DNA of 44,561 bases from Verrucomicrobiota bacterium (GTDB lineage Bacteria > Verrucomicrobiota > Verrucomicrobiia > JAWXBN01): NCBI GenBank assembly GCA_034440155.1, contig JAWXBN010000060.1, forward strand, positions 1-44,561, written 5' to 3'. Below the pieces are notes generated by a model. It was not told where the DNA came from. It did not search any database and worked only from the letters and a program-made list of their open reading frames with translations. Positions 10,287 to 18,378 of the stretch are shown here, one piece after another (within the stretch, counting starts at the first letter, position 1; each line of letters opens with the position of its first letter). Position numbers and translations under genes: made by a program.

Positions 10287-11837
10287 ATGGCCATTAATCA
10301 GCATTTACTCGATGAATTAAAAAAGAGGCGCGCTACGGCAGAAGCCGGTGGTGGCCGTGATAAAATCGAAGCCCGTAATGAAAAAGGGCTTTTAGGGGCG
10401 CGTCAGCGGCTGACCGAGCTTTTTGATGAAAATACTTTTCAAGAGTTCGGTTTGTTGGCCGAGCACGATTGCCATGAGTTCGGTCTCGAAGGTAAAGACC
10501 TTCCCGGGGACGGGGTGGCGACGGGTTGCGGATATGTCGAGAGCCGTCCGGTGGCTTCTTTCAGCCAAGATTTTACTGTAGCCGGTGGTTCATTGGGGAA
10601 GACCCATGCGGAAAAAATCTGTGAGATCATGGATTACGCCGCCAAAGTCGGCATGCCTGTGGTTGGTTTTAATGATTCCGGTGGGGCGCGCATTCAAGAA
10701 GGGGTGAATTCCTTGAGCGGTTACGGACATGTATTTTATAAGAATGTCGAATTATCCGGTGTGGTGCCGCAAATTGCTTTGATCTCAGGGCCTTGTGCTG
10801 GTGGTGCGGCTTATTCGCCCGCGCTCATGGATTTCATCATCATGATCAAGGGTAATGCAAATATGTTTATATGCGGACCTGATGTCATTAAAGCCGCCAC
10901 GGGGCAAACCACCACGATGGAGGAGATCGGCAGTGCGATGGCCCATGGAAGTGTGAGTGGGAACATTCATTTTATCGCCGAGGATGAGCATGATGCGATC
11001 TCGATTACAAAAGACCTCCTGAGTTATTTACCGAGCAATAACCTCCAGGACCCGCCCCATCACATGGGTGACCTCCATCTTGAAGATAATCCTTCGATGA
11101 ATGAGATCATACCAGAGGATAATAAAACGCCGTTGGATGTGATGGAAGTGATTAAACGCCTTGTCGATGACGGGAAAATCCTCGAGGTCCAAAAAGAATG
11201 GGCTAAAAATATTATTGTCGGATTCGCCAGGATCCATGGGATGGTCGTCGGGATCGTCGCTAACCAACCAAAGGTCAAGGCGGGAACTCTCGATATTGAC
11301 TCCTCGGATAAAGCCGCCCGTTTTATCCGCTTCTGTAACGTCTTTAATATTCCGCTAGTGACCCTCGTGGACGTACCCGGATTCATGCCGGGTGTCGCCC
11401 AAGAAAAAGGGGGGATTATCCGCCACGGGGCAAAGATGCTTTTTGCCTATGCCTCAGCGACGGTGCCGAAAATCACGGTCATCCTCCGAAAGGCTTACGG
11501 CGGGGCTTACCTCGCCATGTGCAGTAAAGACATGGGTGCAAATATGGTTTTCGCGTGGCCGACGGCAGAAATTGCAGTCATGGGTGCGGAAGGGGCGACA
11601 AAGATCCTGTACCGTAAGGAAATCAAAGCCTCTACGGATCCGAAAGCCAAGGAAGTGGAAATGATCGAGAAGTACCGCGAGCGTTTTGCTTCCCCTTATA
11701 TGGCGGCATCGAAAAATATGATTACCGATGTCATTGACCCAGCAAAAACACGGTCAACGGTCTCCTTGGCTCTAAGGATGACACTCTCCAAGAGGGAAAC
11801 ACGTCCTGCCAAAAAACACGGAAATATCCCACTATGA
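10287..11837 (+). CDS. mmdA: Methylmalonyl-CoA carboxyltransferase / decarboxylase alpha subunit (MmdA, PccB, 12S type)
   Basis: Crotonase-fold carboxyltransferase of 516 aa that moves a carboxyl group between methylmalonyl-CoA and biotin. The N-terminal acyl-CoA site (GDGVATGCGYV, FNDSGGARIQEGVNSLSGYG) and the C-terminal biotin site (VDVPGFMPGVAQEKGGIIRHGA, split here as VDVPGFMPG and the following helix; RKAYGGAYLAM) are intact. The family covers PccB, MmdA and transcarboxylase 12S, which sequence alone does not separate. Downstream neighbours are an OadG-like subunit, a separate biotin carrier and a 5S-type protein. No biotin carboxylase is nearby, which argues against ATP-driven propionyl-CoA carboxylation. 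The stop overlaps the next gene as ATGA. Confidence 0.94.
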   Translation: MAINQHLLDELKKRRATAEAGGGRDKIEARNEKGLLGARQRLTELFDENTFQEFGLLAEHDCHEFGLEGKDLPGDGVATGCGYVESRPVASFSQDFTVAGGSLGKTHAEKICEIMDYAAKVGMPVVGFNDSGGARIQEGVNSLSGYGHVFYKNVELSGVVPQIALISGPCAGGAAYSPALMDFIIMIKGNANMFICGPDVIKAATGQTTTMEEIGSAMAHGSVSGNIHFIAEDEHDAISITKDLLSYLPSNNLQDPPHHMGDLHLEDNPSMNEIIPEDNKTPLDVMEVIKRLVDDGKILEVQKEWAKNIIVGFARIHGMVVGIVANQPKVKAGTLDIDSSDKAARFIRFCNVFNIPLVTLVDVPGFMPGVAQEKGGIIRHGAKMLFAYASATVPKITVILRKAYGGAYLAMCSKDMGANMVFAWPTAEIAVMGAEGATKILYRKEIKASTDPKAKEVEMIEKYRERFASPYMAASKNMITDVIDPAKTRSTVSLALRMTLSKRETRPAKKHGNIPL

Positions 11838-12280
11838 TTTTATCCACCTGCAATCTTTTCTTCTCCCAGACAACTTGCCCCATGAATATGGGGCCGGCTT
11901 GCTGGCTGGGAGTAGCGGTGATTGTTATTCTCTTTGTTTGGCTGGCCAAGCTCACTTCAAAGGTTTCTTCATTACAGGAACGTTTGGATGGTTTGGATAA
12001 AAAAGCTACTGAACCGGCCAAGAAGGACATTACGACCGCTGTGAGTACTCCATCCGCACCTGCCATAGAGTCCGTGGTGACTGCCACAGCCGCTGTGCCT
12101 GCAACTATTGCTCCGGGTGACATACCCAAGCATCATTTGGTAGCCATTTTTGCAGTGGTTTCACAAATGACGGGGTCAGGCCGTATCCGGAGGATTTCAT
12201 TCGCCGGCTCACGTACAGGAGGACCCGGCTGGTCTACGGAAGGGCGACGTGCCCATTTCTCTTCACACCATGTCCGCTAA
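11834..12280 (+). CDS. OadG/MmdD-like small membrane subunit of a biotin-dependent decarboxylase
   Basis: Small protein of 148 aa with one transmembrane helix at about residues 22-38 (WLGVAVIVILFVWLAKL), a short coiled-coil-like stretch, then a Pro/Ala/Thr-rich linker. It ends in a soluble tail (VAIFAVVSQMTGSGRIRRIS ... EGRRAHFSSHHVR). This layout matches the gamma/delta assembly subunits of Na+-transporting decarboxylases, whose tails contact the carboxyltransferase and the biotin carrier. It lies between mmdA (four-base overlap) and the biotin carrier, the usual gene order. The partner that would pump Na+, the many-helix beta subunit, is absent from the window, so here the protein may only tether the complex to the membrane. 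The role is inferred from architecture and position. Confidence 0.72.
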   Translation: MILSTCNLFFSQTTCPMNMGPACWLGVAVIVILFVWLAKLTSKVSSLQERLDGLDKKATEPAKKDITTAVSTPSAPAIESVVTATAAVPATIAPGDIPKHHLVAIFAVVSQMTGSGRIRRISFAGSRTGGPGWSTEGRRAHFSSHHVR

Positions 12281-12321
12281 ATAAATTTAAATAATGATTG
12301 ATCAAAGGGATTCGAATAAAA

Positions 12322-12714
12322 ATGAAAAAGCTCAAAATCACAATAGAAGGTGTCTCTTACGATGTGGAAATTCAAATGCCCCAAAATGAAGGGGCTCCTG
12401 CTCCTGTCCGTCGAGTCGCTCCTGTGGCCCAAGCCGCCGCTGTGGCTCCAGTGGCTGCAGCAGCCGCACCTGCTACGTCAGGCACCTCGAAATCAGCCGG
12501 GGCAAATGATTTGCCTTGTCCGCTCTCGGGCGTGGTTGTTTCCGTGGCTGCAACTGTCGGCCAAGCAGTAAATGAAGGGGATACTGTGATGACTTTGGAA
12601 GCCATGAAAATGTATACCGCGGTTACCGCCCATAAATCAGGGACAGTCAAAGCGGTGCTTGTGGTTGCCGGAGAGTCTGTCGATGAAGGCCAAGGCCTGA
12701 TTACAATTGAATAG
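12322..12714 (+). CDS. Biotin carboxyl carrier protein (1.3S / MmdC type)
   Basis: Mobile biotin arm of the carboxyltransferase complex, 130 aa. It begins with a short beta region (MKKLKITIEGVSYDVEI), has a flexible Ala/Pro/Val-rich linker at about residues 28-58, then a biotinyl domain with the canonical EAMKM motif; the biotinylated lysine is K96. I chose ATG 12322 because this gives the family N-terminus and is preceded by AAAGGG; an in-frame TTG at 12298 would add eight unconserved residues. It sits after the OadG-like gene and before the CoA transferase. The architecture equals transcarboxylase 1.3S and the decarboxylase gamma chain, which cannot be told apart by sequence. Confidence 0.92.
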   Translation: MKKLKITIEGVSYDVEIQMPQNEGAPAPVRRVAPVAQAAAVAPVAAAAAPATSGTSKSAGANDLPCPLSGVVVSVAATVGQAVNEGDTVMTLEAMKMYTAVTAHKSGTVKAVLVVAGESVDEGQGLITIE

Positions 12715-12737
12715 AAGATAAAAGGAATATAAAGAAT

Positions 12738-14219
12738 ATGATCCCTAGAATTACAGCCCAAGAAGCCGCAAAAATGATTGAACACGGGGATTCGATTGGT
12801 TTCAGCGGGTTTACCCCTGCCGGCGCCGCGAAAGTCATCCCGTTAGCCATTGCAGAAAAAGCTAAAGCAGAACACGCAGCCGGACGCCCCTTTAAAATCG
12901 GGGTATTAACGGGTGCTTCGACTGGCCGTTCCCTCGACGGAGCCTTGGCGGCGGCCGATGCCGTCTTATTCCGGACCCCATACCAGTCCGATGGTGAGTT
13001 ACGCAAGAAAATCAACGCCGGTGAAGTGAAGTTTTTTGACATGCACCTGTCGCAAATTGCGCAGAATGTGCGTTATGGCTTTTTGGGTAAAGTGAAATGG
13101 GCGATTGTTGAGGCTTGTGCCGTCGAAGAAGACGGGACGATTGTATTGAGCACATCAGTCGGGACTTCACCCACGTATTGCCAAGTGGCCGAGAAGATTT
13201 TTGTGGAGTTAAATGCCTATCATCCGAAGGAATTAAAAGGGATCCACGATAACTACCAGCCATTGGATCCCCCGCACCGCCGTGAGATCCCGATCTACAA
13301 GGTTTCCGACCGTATCGGTTCACCAGTCATCAAAGTGGACCCGTCTAAAATTGCGGGCATTGTGGAAACGAATCTGCCTGATGAAACTAATACATTTCCC
13401 GAGCCGAATGATGTCACGATCAAAATCGGCAAAAATGTGGCCGCTTTCCTGGCCGCTGAAATGAAAGCCGGACGGATCCCGAAAGAATTCCTCCCGATCC
13501 AAAGTGGTGTGGGTGATGTGGCTAATGCGGTTTTATTTGCCATGGGATCAAATCCGGATATTCCCGCTTTTGAAATGTATACGGAAGTCATCCAGGACTC
13601 GGTGATTAAACTGATGAGCGAGAACAGGATTAAATTCGCCAGTGGATGCTCGTTGACTGTGAGTAACCCCGTGCTGAAACAAATATACGGGAATATGGAT
13701 TTCTTTAAACCCAAACTCGTTTTGCGTCCGCAGGAAATCTCGAATAACCCGGAAATCGTCCGACGTATCGGGATTGTCTCGATAAATACAGCCATCGAAG
13801 TCGATCTCTTTGGTAATGTGAATAGCACGCATGTATTAGGGGCCCAGATGATGAATGGAATTGGGGGGTCAGGGGATTTTACCCGGAATTCCTATATCTC
13901 GATCTTTACTTGCCCGTCGATCGTCAAAGATGGCAAGATCAGCACAATCGTTCCTATGGTCAGCCATATCGATCATAATGAGCACTCGGTACAAATCGTT
14001 ATTACGGATCGGGGGATCGCCGATTTGCGCGGAAAATCTCCACATGAACGCGCCGAGGAAATCCTAAATAAGTGTGTCCATCCCGAGTACCACCCGATCC
14101 TGAGTGCCTATCTGAACCATTCGAAACAAACCCACACAAACCATACATTGTCCATGGCCTTCCGCATGCATGAAGAGTTTGCAAAGACCGGCGACATGAG
14201 AAAAGTACAGTGGAGCTAG
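12738..14219 (+). CDS. Acetyl-CoA hydrolase/transferase family CoA transferase, probably succinyl-CoA:acetate or propionate type
   Basis: Class I CoA transferase of the Ach1/Cat1/ScpC/AarC family, 493 aa, two related alpha/beta domains. The N-terminal SIGFSGFTPAGAAKVIP and the C-terminal MMNGIGGSGDFTRNSY segment are characteristic. Family members exchange CoA between succinyl-CoA and acetate or propionate through a glutamyl-CoA thioester. Between the biotin carrier and the 5S-type gene, the most likely role is release or activation of succinate and propionate, closing the methylmalonyl-CoA loop. The true substrate pair cannot be read from sequence. A GGAAT ribosome binding site precedes the ATG. 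Confidence 0.9.
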   Translation: MIPRITAQEAAKMIEHGDSIGFSGFTPAGAAKVIPLAIAEKAKAEHAAGRPFKIGVLTGASTGRSLDGALAAADAVLFRTPYQSDGELRKKINAGEVKFFDMHLSQIAQNVRYGFLGKVKWAIVEACAVEEDGTIVLSTSVGTSPTYCQVAEKIFVELNAYHPKELKGIHDNYQPLDPPHRREIPIYKVSDRIGSPVIKVDPSKIAGIVETNLPDETNTFPEPNDVTIKIGKNVAAFLAAEMKAGRIPKEFLPIQSGVGDVANAVLFAMGSNPDIPAFEMYTEVIQDSVIKLMSENRIKFASGCSLTVSNPVLKQIYGNMDFFKPKLVLRPQEISNNPEIVRRIGIVSINTAIEVDLFGNVNSTHVLGAQMMNGIGGSGDFTRNSYISIFTCPSIVKDGKISTIVPMVSHIDHNEHSVQIVITDRGIADLRGKSPHERAEEILNKCVHPEYHPILSAYLNHSKQTHTNHTLSMAFRMHEEFAKTGDMRKVQWS

Positions 14220-14249
14220 AAACAAGTTTACCAGACAATAAAAAGGAAA

Positions 14250-15737
14250 ATGCCCCCTATGGAAAAAATCGTTTTTAATAATACAGTACTCCGCGACGGG
14301 CACCAGTCCCTCGCGGCGACCCGCATGAAAGTCGAGCAAATGTTACCCGTGGCCGAGAAACTCGACGGCTTAGGTTTCGGCATGCTCGAAACATGGGGTG
14401 GAGCGACGATTGACGCATGTTTACGTTTCTTAAATGAAAATCCTTTTGAGCGTCTGCGCAAACTCAAGACCAAAATCACAAAGACCCCCCACAGCATGCT
14501 CTTACGCGGCCAGAATATTGTCGGTTACACCCAGTACGCCGATGATGTCGTGGAAGCATTTGTAGATTGTGCAGCCAAAGCGGGCATGGACATGTTCCGT
14601 ATCTTTGATGCGCTCAATGATATCCGTAATATCGAGACATCGATCAAAGCTGTTTTAAAAAATGGGAAACATGCACAGGGAACCATTAGTTATACGACCA
14701 GTCCTGTCCATACGATCGACGGGTATATCAAGTTTGGCCTGGATATGGAGGCTCTTGGCTGCCAATCGATTTGTGTGAAGGATATGGCCGGTATTCTTTC
14801 CCCCGGTGATGGAGTGACATTGGTCAAGGGATTAAAGGCGAAGTTAAAAATCCCTGTCGTCGTCCACAGTCACTCCACGACTGGTTTTGCGCCCGTCACG
14901 TATTACCAAGTGACCGAGGCCGGGGCCGATGCGATTGATTGTTCGATCGCGCCATTTGCTAATGGTTCAGCCCAGCCCGACACCTTACTCATGCAAGAAA
15001 TGCTCCACGGTCATCCACGGGCACCTCATTACGATGAGAAGACCTTGCGTGAACTCAGTGTTTATTTCAAAGAAATCTATAAGGAATTAATCGCATTCAC
15101 CGATCCGATGAATGAAAAAGTCCAGGAAGACGTGCTGATTTACCAGATTCCGGGAGGAATGCTGAGTAACTTTGTTTCCCAGCTTAAACAGCATAACATG
15201 ATCGACCGTTGGAATGAGGTGCTCGAAGAGGTGGTTTATGTCCGGGAAAAACTCGGGTTTATCCCCTTGGTCACCCCGACATCACAAATTGTCGGTACCC
15301 AGGCGATGATGAATGTGAAGATGGGACGTTGGAAAAGTATGCCGCAACAAACCTTAGACCTTGCCCTGGGACGTTTCGGAAAAACCCCGGCCCCGGTGGA
15401 TCCAGAAATTATCAAACTTGCTGAACAAAAAACGGGCCAGAAGGTCATGACCGACCGGCCTGCCAGTGAATTACCCCCCGGGATGGATAAACTCCGCGAG
15501 GAACTCAAGAAAAATGACCTGCCTGTCGATGACGAGACAGCTGTTCTTTATGCGATGTTCCCCCAACAGATCACCCAATATTACAAAAAACCGGCGGAAC
15601 AACCTAAAGCCGCTGCCGCCCCGGCCCCGGCAATCACTACGTCAATAGCCTCTACAGCCGTTGAAGGTGCGGGAAAATCCATCTCGATAAAGATTAATGA
15701 CAAAACTTATCAGGCCACCGTCGAAGAAGTAAAATAA
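14250..15737 (+). CDS. Pyruvate/oxaloacetate carboxyltransferase (transcarboxylase 5S, PycB/OadA catalytic part)
   Basis: HMGL-like TIM barrel (residues about 10-270) plus the conserved carboxylase domain, which transfers carboxyl between biotin and pyruvate/oxaloacetate. Metal-site and catalytic motifs are present: RDGHQSLAATRM with D16, CVKDMAGILSP with the lysine that is carbamylated in the family, and VHSHSTTGFAP. OadA proteins normally end in a complete biotinyl domain. Here the chain stops at 495 aa after a linker and a short strand (KSISIKINDKTYQATVEEVK), with no EAMKM, so biotin must come from the separate carrier. It is the last gene of the block and is followed by a strong terminator. 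The start at 14250 is favoured by AAAAGGAAA just upstream; ATG 14259 is the alternative. Confidence 0.92.
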   Translation: MPPMEKIVFNNTVLRDGHQSLAATRMKVEQMLPVAEKLDGLGFGMLETWGGATIDACLRFLNENPFERLRKLKTKITKTPHSMLLRGQNIVGYTQYADDVVEAFVDCAAKAGMDMFRIFDALNDIRNIETSIKAVLKNGKHAQGTISYTTSPVHTIDGYIKFGLDMEALGCQSICVKDMAGILSPGDGVTLVKGLKAKLKIPVVVHSHSTTGFAPVTYYQVTEAGADAIDCSIAPFANGSAQPDTLLMQEMLHGHPRAPHYDEKTLRELSVYFKEIYKELIAFTDPMNEKVQEDVLIYQIPGGMLSNFVSQLKQHNMIDRWNEVLEEVVYVREKLGFIPLVTPTSQIVGTQAMMNVKMGRWKSMPQQTLDLALGRFGKTPAPVDPEIIKLAEQKTGQKVMTDRPASELPPGMDKLREELKKNDLPVDDETAVLYAMFPQQITQYYKKPAEQPKAAAAPAPAITTSIASTAVEGAGKSISIKINDKTYQATVEEVK

Positions 15738-15759
15738 TTAATCGTCTGATACAATCTCG

Positions 15760-15800
15760 AAGCCCGTGTTTGTGATGGTACCCATCCGCACGGGCTTTTT
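15760..15800 (+). terminator. Rho-independent terminator of the propionate block
   Basis: Perfect nine-base-pair inverted repeat: AAGCCCGTG at 15760-15768 pairs with CACGGGCTT at 15789-15797, with a 20-base loop, followed directly by a run of T to 15800. It lies 23 bases after the 5S-type stop codon. The T run is on the plus side only, so it mainly ends the plus-strand operon rather than the converging hupE-like gene. Confidence 0.88.
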
Positions 15801-15812
15801 ATTGCCCGGATT

Positions 15813-16415
15813 TTATTCGAACCCTAGAAATAATCCGGTAACAGCGATGGCTAGTCCGGCATACCGCATGGCAAGGGGGTGGAGTAACCTCCCCGAGAGG
15901 ATACCCGTTGCGATTCCGGCAAGGTGCAGGGCAAAGGTGCTGGTCAAAAAGCCGCTCGCGTAGAGGAGGGAGTTTGTGCCTGTAGTCATTTCATTGCCGT
16001 GGGCGTACCCGTGGAAGAAGGCGAATACCCCGACGATGATGGAGCAAAGGGCGAGGGGCAATTTGCGTGCAGTAAAAAGGGCGATGCCGATCACCATGAC
16101 AGAAGCAAGGATCATGGGTTCTGTTATGGAAAGTGTATGCCCATTCATTCCAGTCAAAAAACCAATGCTCATTAATCCTATAAAACTAGAGGGAATAATC
16201 CAGACGGCCTTTTTACCGGTTTGATATGCCCACAGGCCAACGGCGAACATGGCCAGCATGTGGTCGAGCCCACTCCACGGGTGTGCAAATCCGCTGGTGA
16301 AGCCCAATGAGTGCTCGTGGCCTGTATGGGCGGAGGCCGAAAAGATTGTGCAATAAAGGGCGAGGGCCAAAAAAACACTAGTTTTGTAAAAACGGGGGAG
16401 GGTGTTTATTTTCAT
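15813..16415 (-). CDS. HupE/UreJ family metal permease
   Basis: Membrane protein of 200 aa with a cleavable-looking signal peptide (FLALALYCTIFSASAHTGHEH) and about six hydrophobic helices. The family signatures HPWSGLDHMLAM after the signal and FHGYAHGNEM in the middle carry the His/Asp/Glu residues thought to bind Ni or Co. Family members import nickel or cobalt for hydrogenase, urease or B12. No hydrogenase or urease gene is in the window, while a B12-dependent mutase is, so cobalt supply is a reasonable but untested guess. It converges on the 5S-type gene. A GAGGAAT sequence precedes the start. Confidence 0.85.
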   Translation of the reverse strand: MKINTLPRFYKTSVFLALALYCTIFSASAHTGHEHSLGFTSGFAHPWSGLDHMLAMFAVGLWAYQTGKKAVWIIPSSFIGLMSIGFLTGMNGHTLSITEPMILASVMVIGIALFTARKLPLALCSIIVGVFAFFHGYAHGNEMTTGTNSLLYASGFLTSTFALHLAGIATGILSGRLLHPLAMRYAGLAIAVTGLFLGFE

Positions 16416-16526
16416 GGATACAGAGAATTCCTCCGAAAGTCTAGACTGTCAATGCGGGAAGTGCCGAAAAAACAATATTATGAAGCTAACAGCTTGAATT
16501 TTTGCAAAAGGATCCGTAGCCTTTAA

Positions 16527-17354
16527 ATGAATATTGAACATATCATGTTACGCTTAACCATAGCAAATCGGTTGGACGCTTTGGCTGATGTGAATGCCGC
16601 CATCGAGACGTGCTCCGCCCAAAATGAATGGGTGATGGAGGTGGAGTATGCGCTTACCTTGGCGATCGAAGAGCTGGTGACAAATATCATCAAGTATGGA
16701 TATGATGATGAGAGTGAACATTGGATATTGATTCAAATCGATGACCTCGGGACGGAAATCCTTTTGCTAATCGAGGATGATGGGCATGAGTTTGATCCCA
16801 TTAAAGGCCCTCCCCCGGCTTTTGACTTGGCATTAAAAGACCGTCCAATCGGTGGACTGGGCTTGCATTTGATTAAGGAACTCTCCAAATCAATGGAGTA
16901 TACACGCGAAAACGGAAGCAATAAAGTCAAAGTGCTTTTTTATAAGATACCCCCCCCACAACCAAGGAATAAGATGATGAGTTTGCAAATAAAACAAACA
17001 GAAAAACGGCCCGGTTTTTTTATTTTAAGCGTTATTGGAAGGCTCGATACGGTTACCTCTCCCCAGCTCGAGCAAAAAATTAATTACCTCCTGGAAAATG
17101 AAGCGAAATCCATTTCTTTTGAGATGTCCCAGCTTGATTATGTCAGCTCTGCGGGACTCAGGGCGGTTTTAGGCACCTACAAGAAACTCAAAGGCAAGGG
17201 GGGTGTCTGTAGTGTGATTAACCTCCAGCCCCAAGTAAAAAAGATTTTTGATATCGCCAATGCCTTTCCTACATTGGAAATTTTCGCCAGCGAAGCCGAA
17301 GCTGATGATTATTTTGACCGGATGCAAAAAGGGGAACTTGACCCGAAATTGTAA
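16527..17354 (+). CDS. RsbW-like anti-sigma kinase fused in frame to a STAS anti-sigma antagonist
   Basis: Residues 1-148 form a GHKL/HATPase_c serine kinase of the RsbW/SpoIIAB type: N-box LAIEELVTNIIKYGY with N53, IEDDGHEFDP and the GGLGLHLIKELS G2 region. Residues about 150-275 form a STAS domain like RsbV/SpoIIAA, with the phosphoacceptor segment DYVSSAGLRAVL (S207/S208). Kinase and antagonist are normally separate proteins that bind and phosphorylate each other. Here they are joined across a run of eight C at 16950-16957. With seven C the kinase would stop at a TGA overlapping the ATG at 16974, giving a usual-sized kinase (about 148 aa) and antagonist (about 126 aa). The sequence as given is one open frame; biologically two proteins are at least as likely. 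The Cache-PP2C protein downstream is the probable phosphatase of the STAS part. Confidence 0.8.
   Translation: MNIEHIMLRLTIANRLDALADVNAAIETCSAQNEWVMEVEYALTLAIEELVTNIIKYGYDDESEHWILIQIDDLGTEILLLIEDDGHEFDPIKGPPPAFDLALKDRPIGGLGLHLIKELSKSMEYTRENGSNKVKVLFYKIPPPQPRNKMMSLQIKQTEKRPGFFILSVIGRLDTVTSPQLEQKINYLLENEAKSISFEMSQLDYVSSAGLRAVLGTYKKLKGKGGVCSVINLQPQVKKIFDIANAFPTLEIFASEAEADDYFDRMQKGELDPKL
16950..16977 (+). other. C8 homopolymer, internal ribosome binding site and hidden ATGA junction
   Basis: Eight C at 16950-16957 are followed by AAGGA at 16964-16968 and ATG at 16974 (a second ATG at 16977). The AAGGA-to-ATG spacing of five bases suits an independent start for the STAS protein. Removing one C would put TGA at 16975-16977 in the kinase frame, exactly overlapping this ATG, the same ATGA coupling used repeatedly elsewhere in this window. 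This points to an ancestral or actual two-gene arrangement with an indel, a sequencing error or a slippage switch in the C tract. Confidence 0.7.
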
Positions 17355-17373
17355 TTTTATCCAAAGGGCGATC

Positions 17374-18378
17374 ATGGACTTCTTACGAAATTGGCGAATG
17401 TCCGGATTACTGCTCTGTCTGGCTTTTTCCGGCGGATTTTCTCATGCCGGAGAAAAACCGATCCCGCTCCAAAAAGTGCGCCTGATGACGGCCTGGTTTC
17501 CTCAGTCGCAATTTGCGGGATATTATGTGGCGGTCGACCAGGGTATTTATAAAAAGTACGGTTTGGATGTGGAGATTATTTCCGGCGGACCGGACAAGGA
17601 TCAAGGTATTTACCTTCAGACGGGGAAGACGGATTTTGCCATTAGCTGGCTCGCCCCTGCCATGGTTAACCGTGAGAAGGGCATTCCCATGGTGCTCGTG
17701 GGACAAGTGATGGAACGCTCGAATCTTGCGCTCGTCGGGTGGAAAGAGAGAGGGATTCGTTGCCTGAATGATTTACAAGGCCGGCGGGTGAGTCTTTTTC
17801 AAGGATGGCCGAGGCCGTCAATGTATGCATTCCTGCGGGCACAGAATCTGGATGTGGAATTAGTCCCGCAATATTTCACGATGGATCTTTTCCTGAGGCG
17901 TGGGGTGGATGTTGCTTCGGTGATGACTTATAATGAATACAATATGCTTTATCTTTCAGGTGTGGATGCTTCCGAGCTCACCCTGATCCGCCTGTCCGAC
18001 CTGGGTTTTGTTTTCCCCGAAGACGGGATATATACCTTAGACAAGACACTGTCCGAAAATCCTGAGATGACTCGAAAACTTGTCGCCGCCACCAAGGAAG
18101 GTTGGGAATTTTCCCGCAATAAACCTGAACTCGCCTTAGCCTCAGTGATGAAGCGGGTGAATGAAGACCATTTGCCGACCAATATCACTCATATGAAAAT
18201 GATGTTAGAGGAGATATTGGCTTCCATATTTCCAGAGGGAAAAAACGGTAAACACGCGGGAAAACTTTCAATGGAGGATTTTGAGAGTTGTGCGAAACAA
18301 ATGAAAGATGCCTCATTACTCAATGCATTACCTGTGTATGAGCAGATGGTTTACCCGGGGGCCCGTTATGCTCCATAA
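17374..18378 (+). CDS. Periplasmic substrate-binding protein, NMT1/THI5-like (SsuA/ThiY type)
   Basis: Secreted protein of 334 aa. The signal peptide (MSGLLLCLAFSGGFSHAGEK, residues about 9-28) is followed by the typical type II binding-protein start: VRLMTAWFPQSQFAGYYVAV, then DQGIYKKYGLDVEIISGGP. Family members bind thiamine pyrimidine precursors, sulfonates, nitrate or related small molecules and normally feed an ABC transporter. No ABC permease or ATPase lies nearby; the gene is placed between a partner-switch module and a Cache-PP2C sensor, which it overlaps by 11 bases. A sensory role, handing ligand information to the Cache protein, is therefore inferred. I chose ATG 17374 since it follows AAAGGG and starts just before the signal peptide; the longer frame would overlap the STAS coding region. 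Confidence 0.85.
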   Translation: MDFLRNWRMSGLLLCLAFSGGFSHAGEKPIPLQKVRLMTAWFPQSQFAGYYVAVDQGIYKKYGLDVEIISGGPDKDQGIYLQTGKTDFAISWLAPAMVNREKGIPMVLVGQVMERSNLALVGWKERGIRCLNDLQGRRVSLFQGWPRPSMYAFLRAQNLDVELVPQYFTMDLFLRRGVDVASVMTYNEYNMLYLSGVDASELTLIRLSDLGFVFPEDGIYTLDKTLSENPEMTRKLVAATKEGWEFSRNKPELALASVMKRVNEDHLPTNITHMKMMLEEILASIFPEGKNGKHAGKLSMEDFESCAKQMKDASLLNALPVYEQMVYPGARYAP

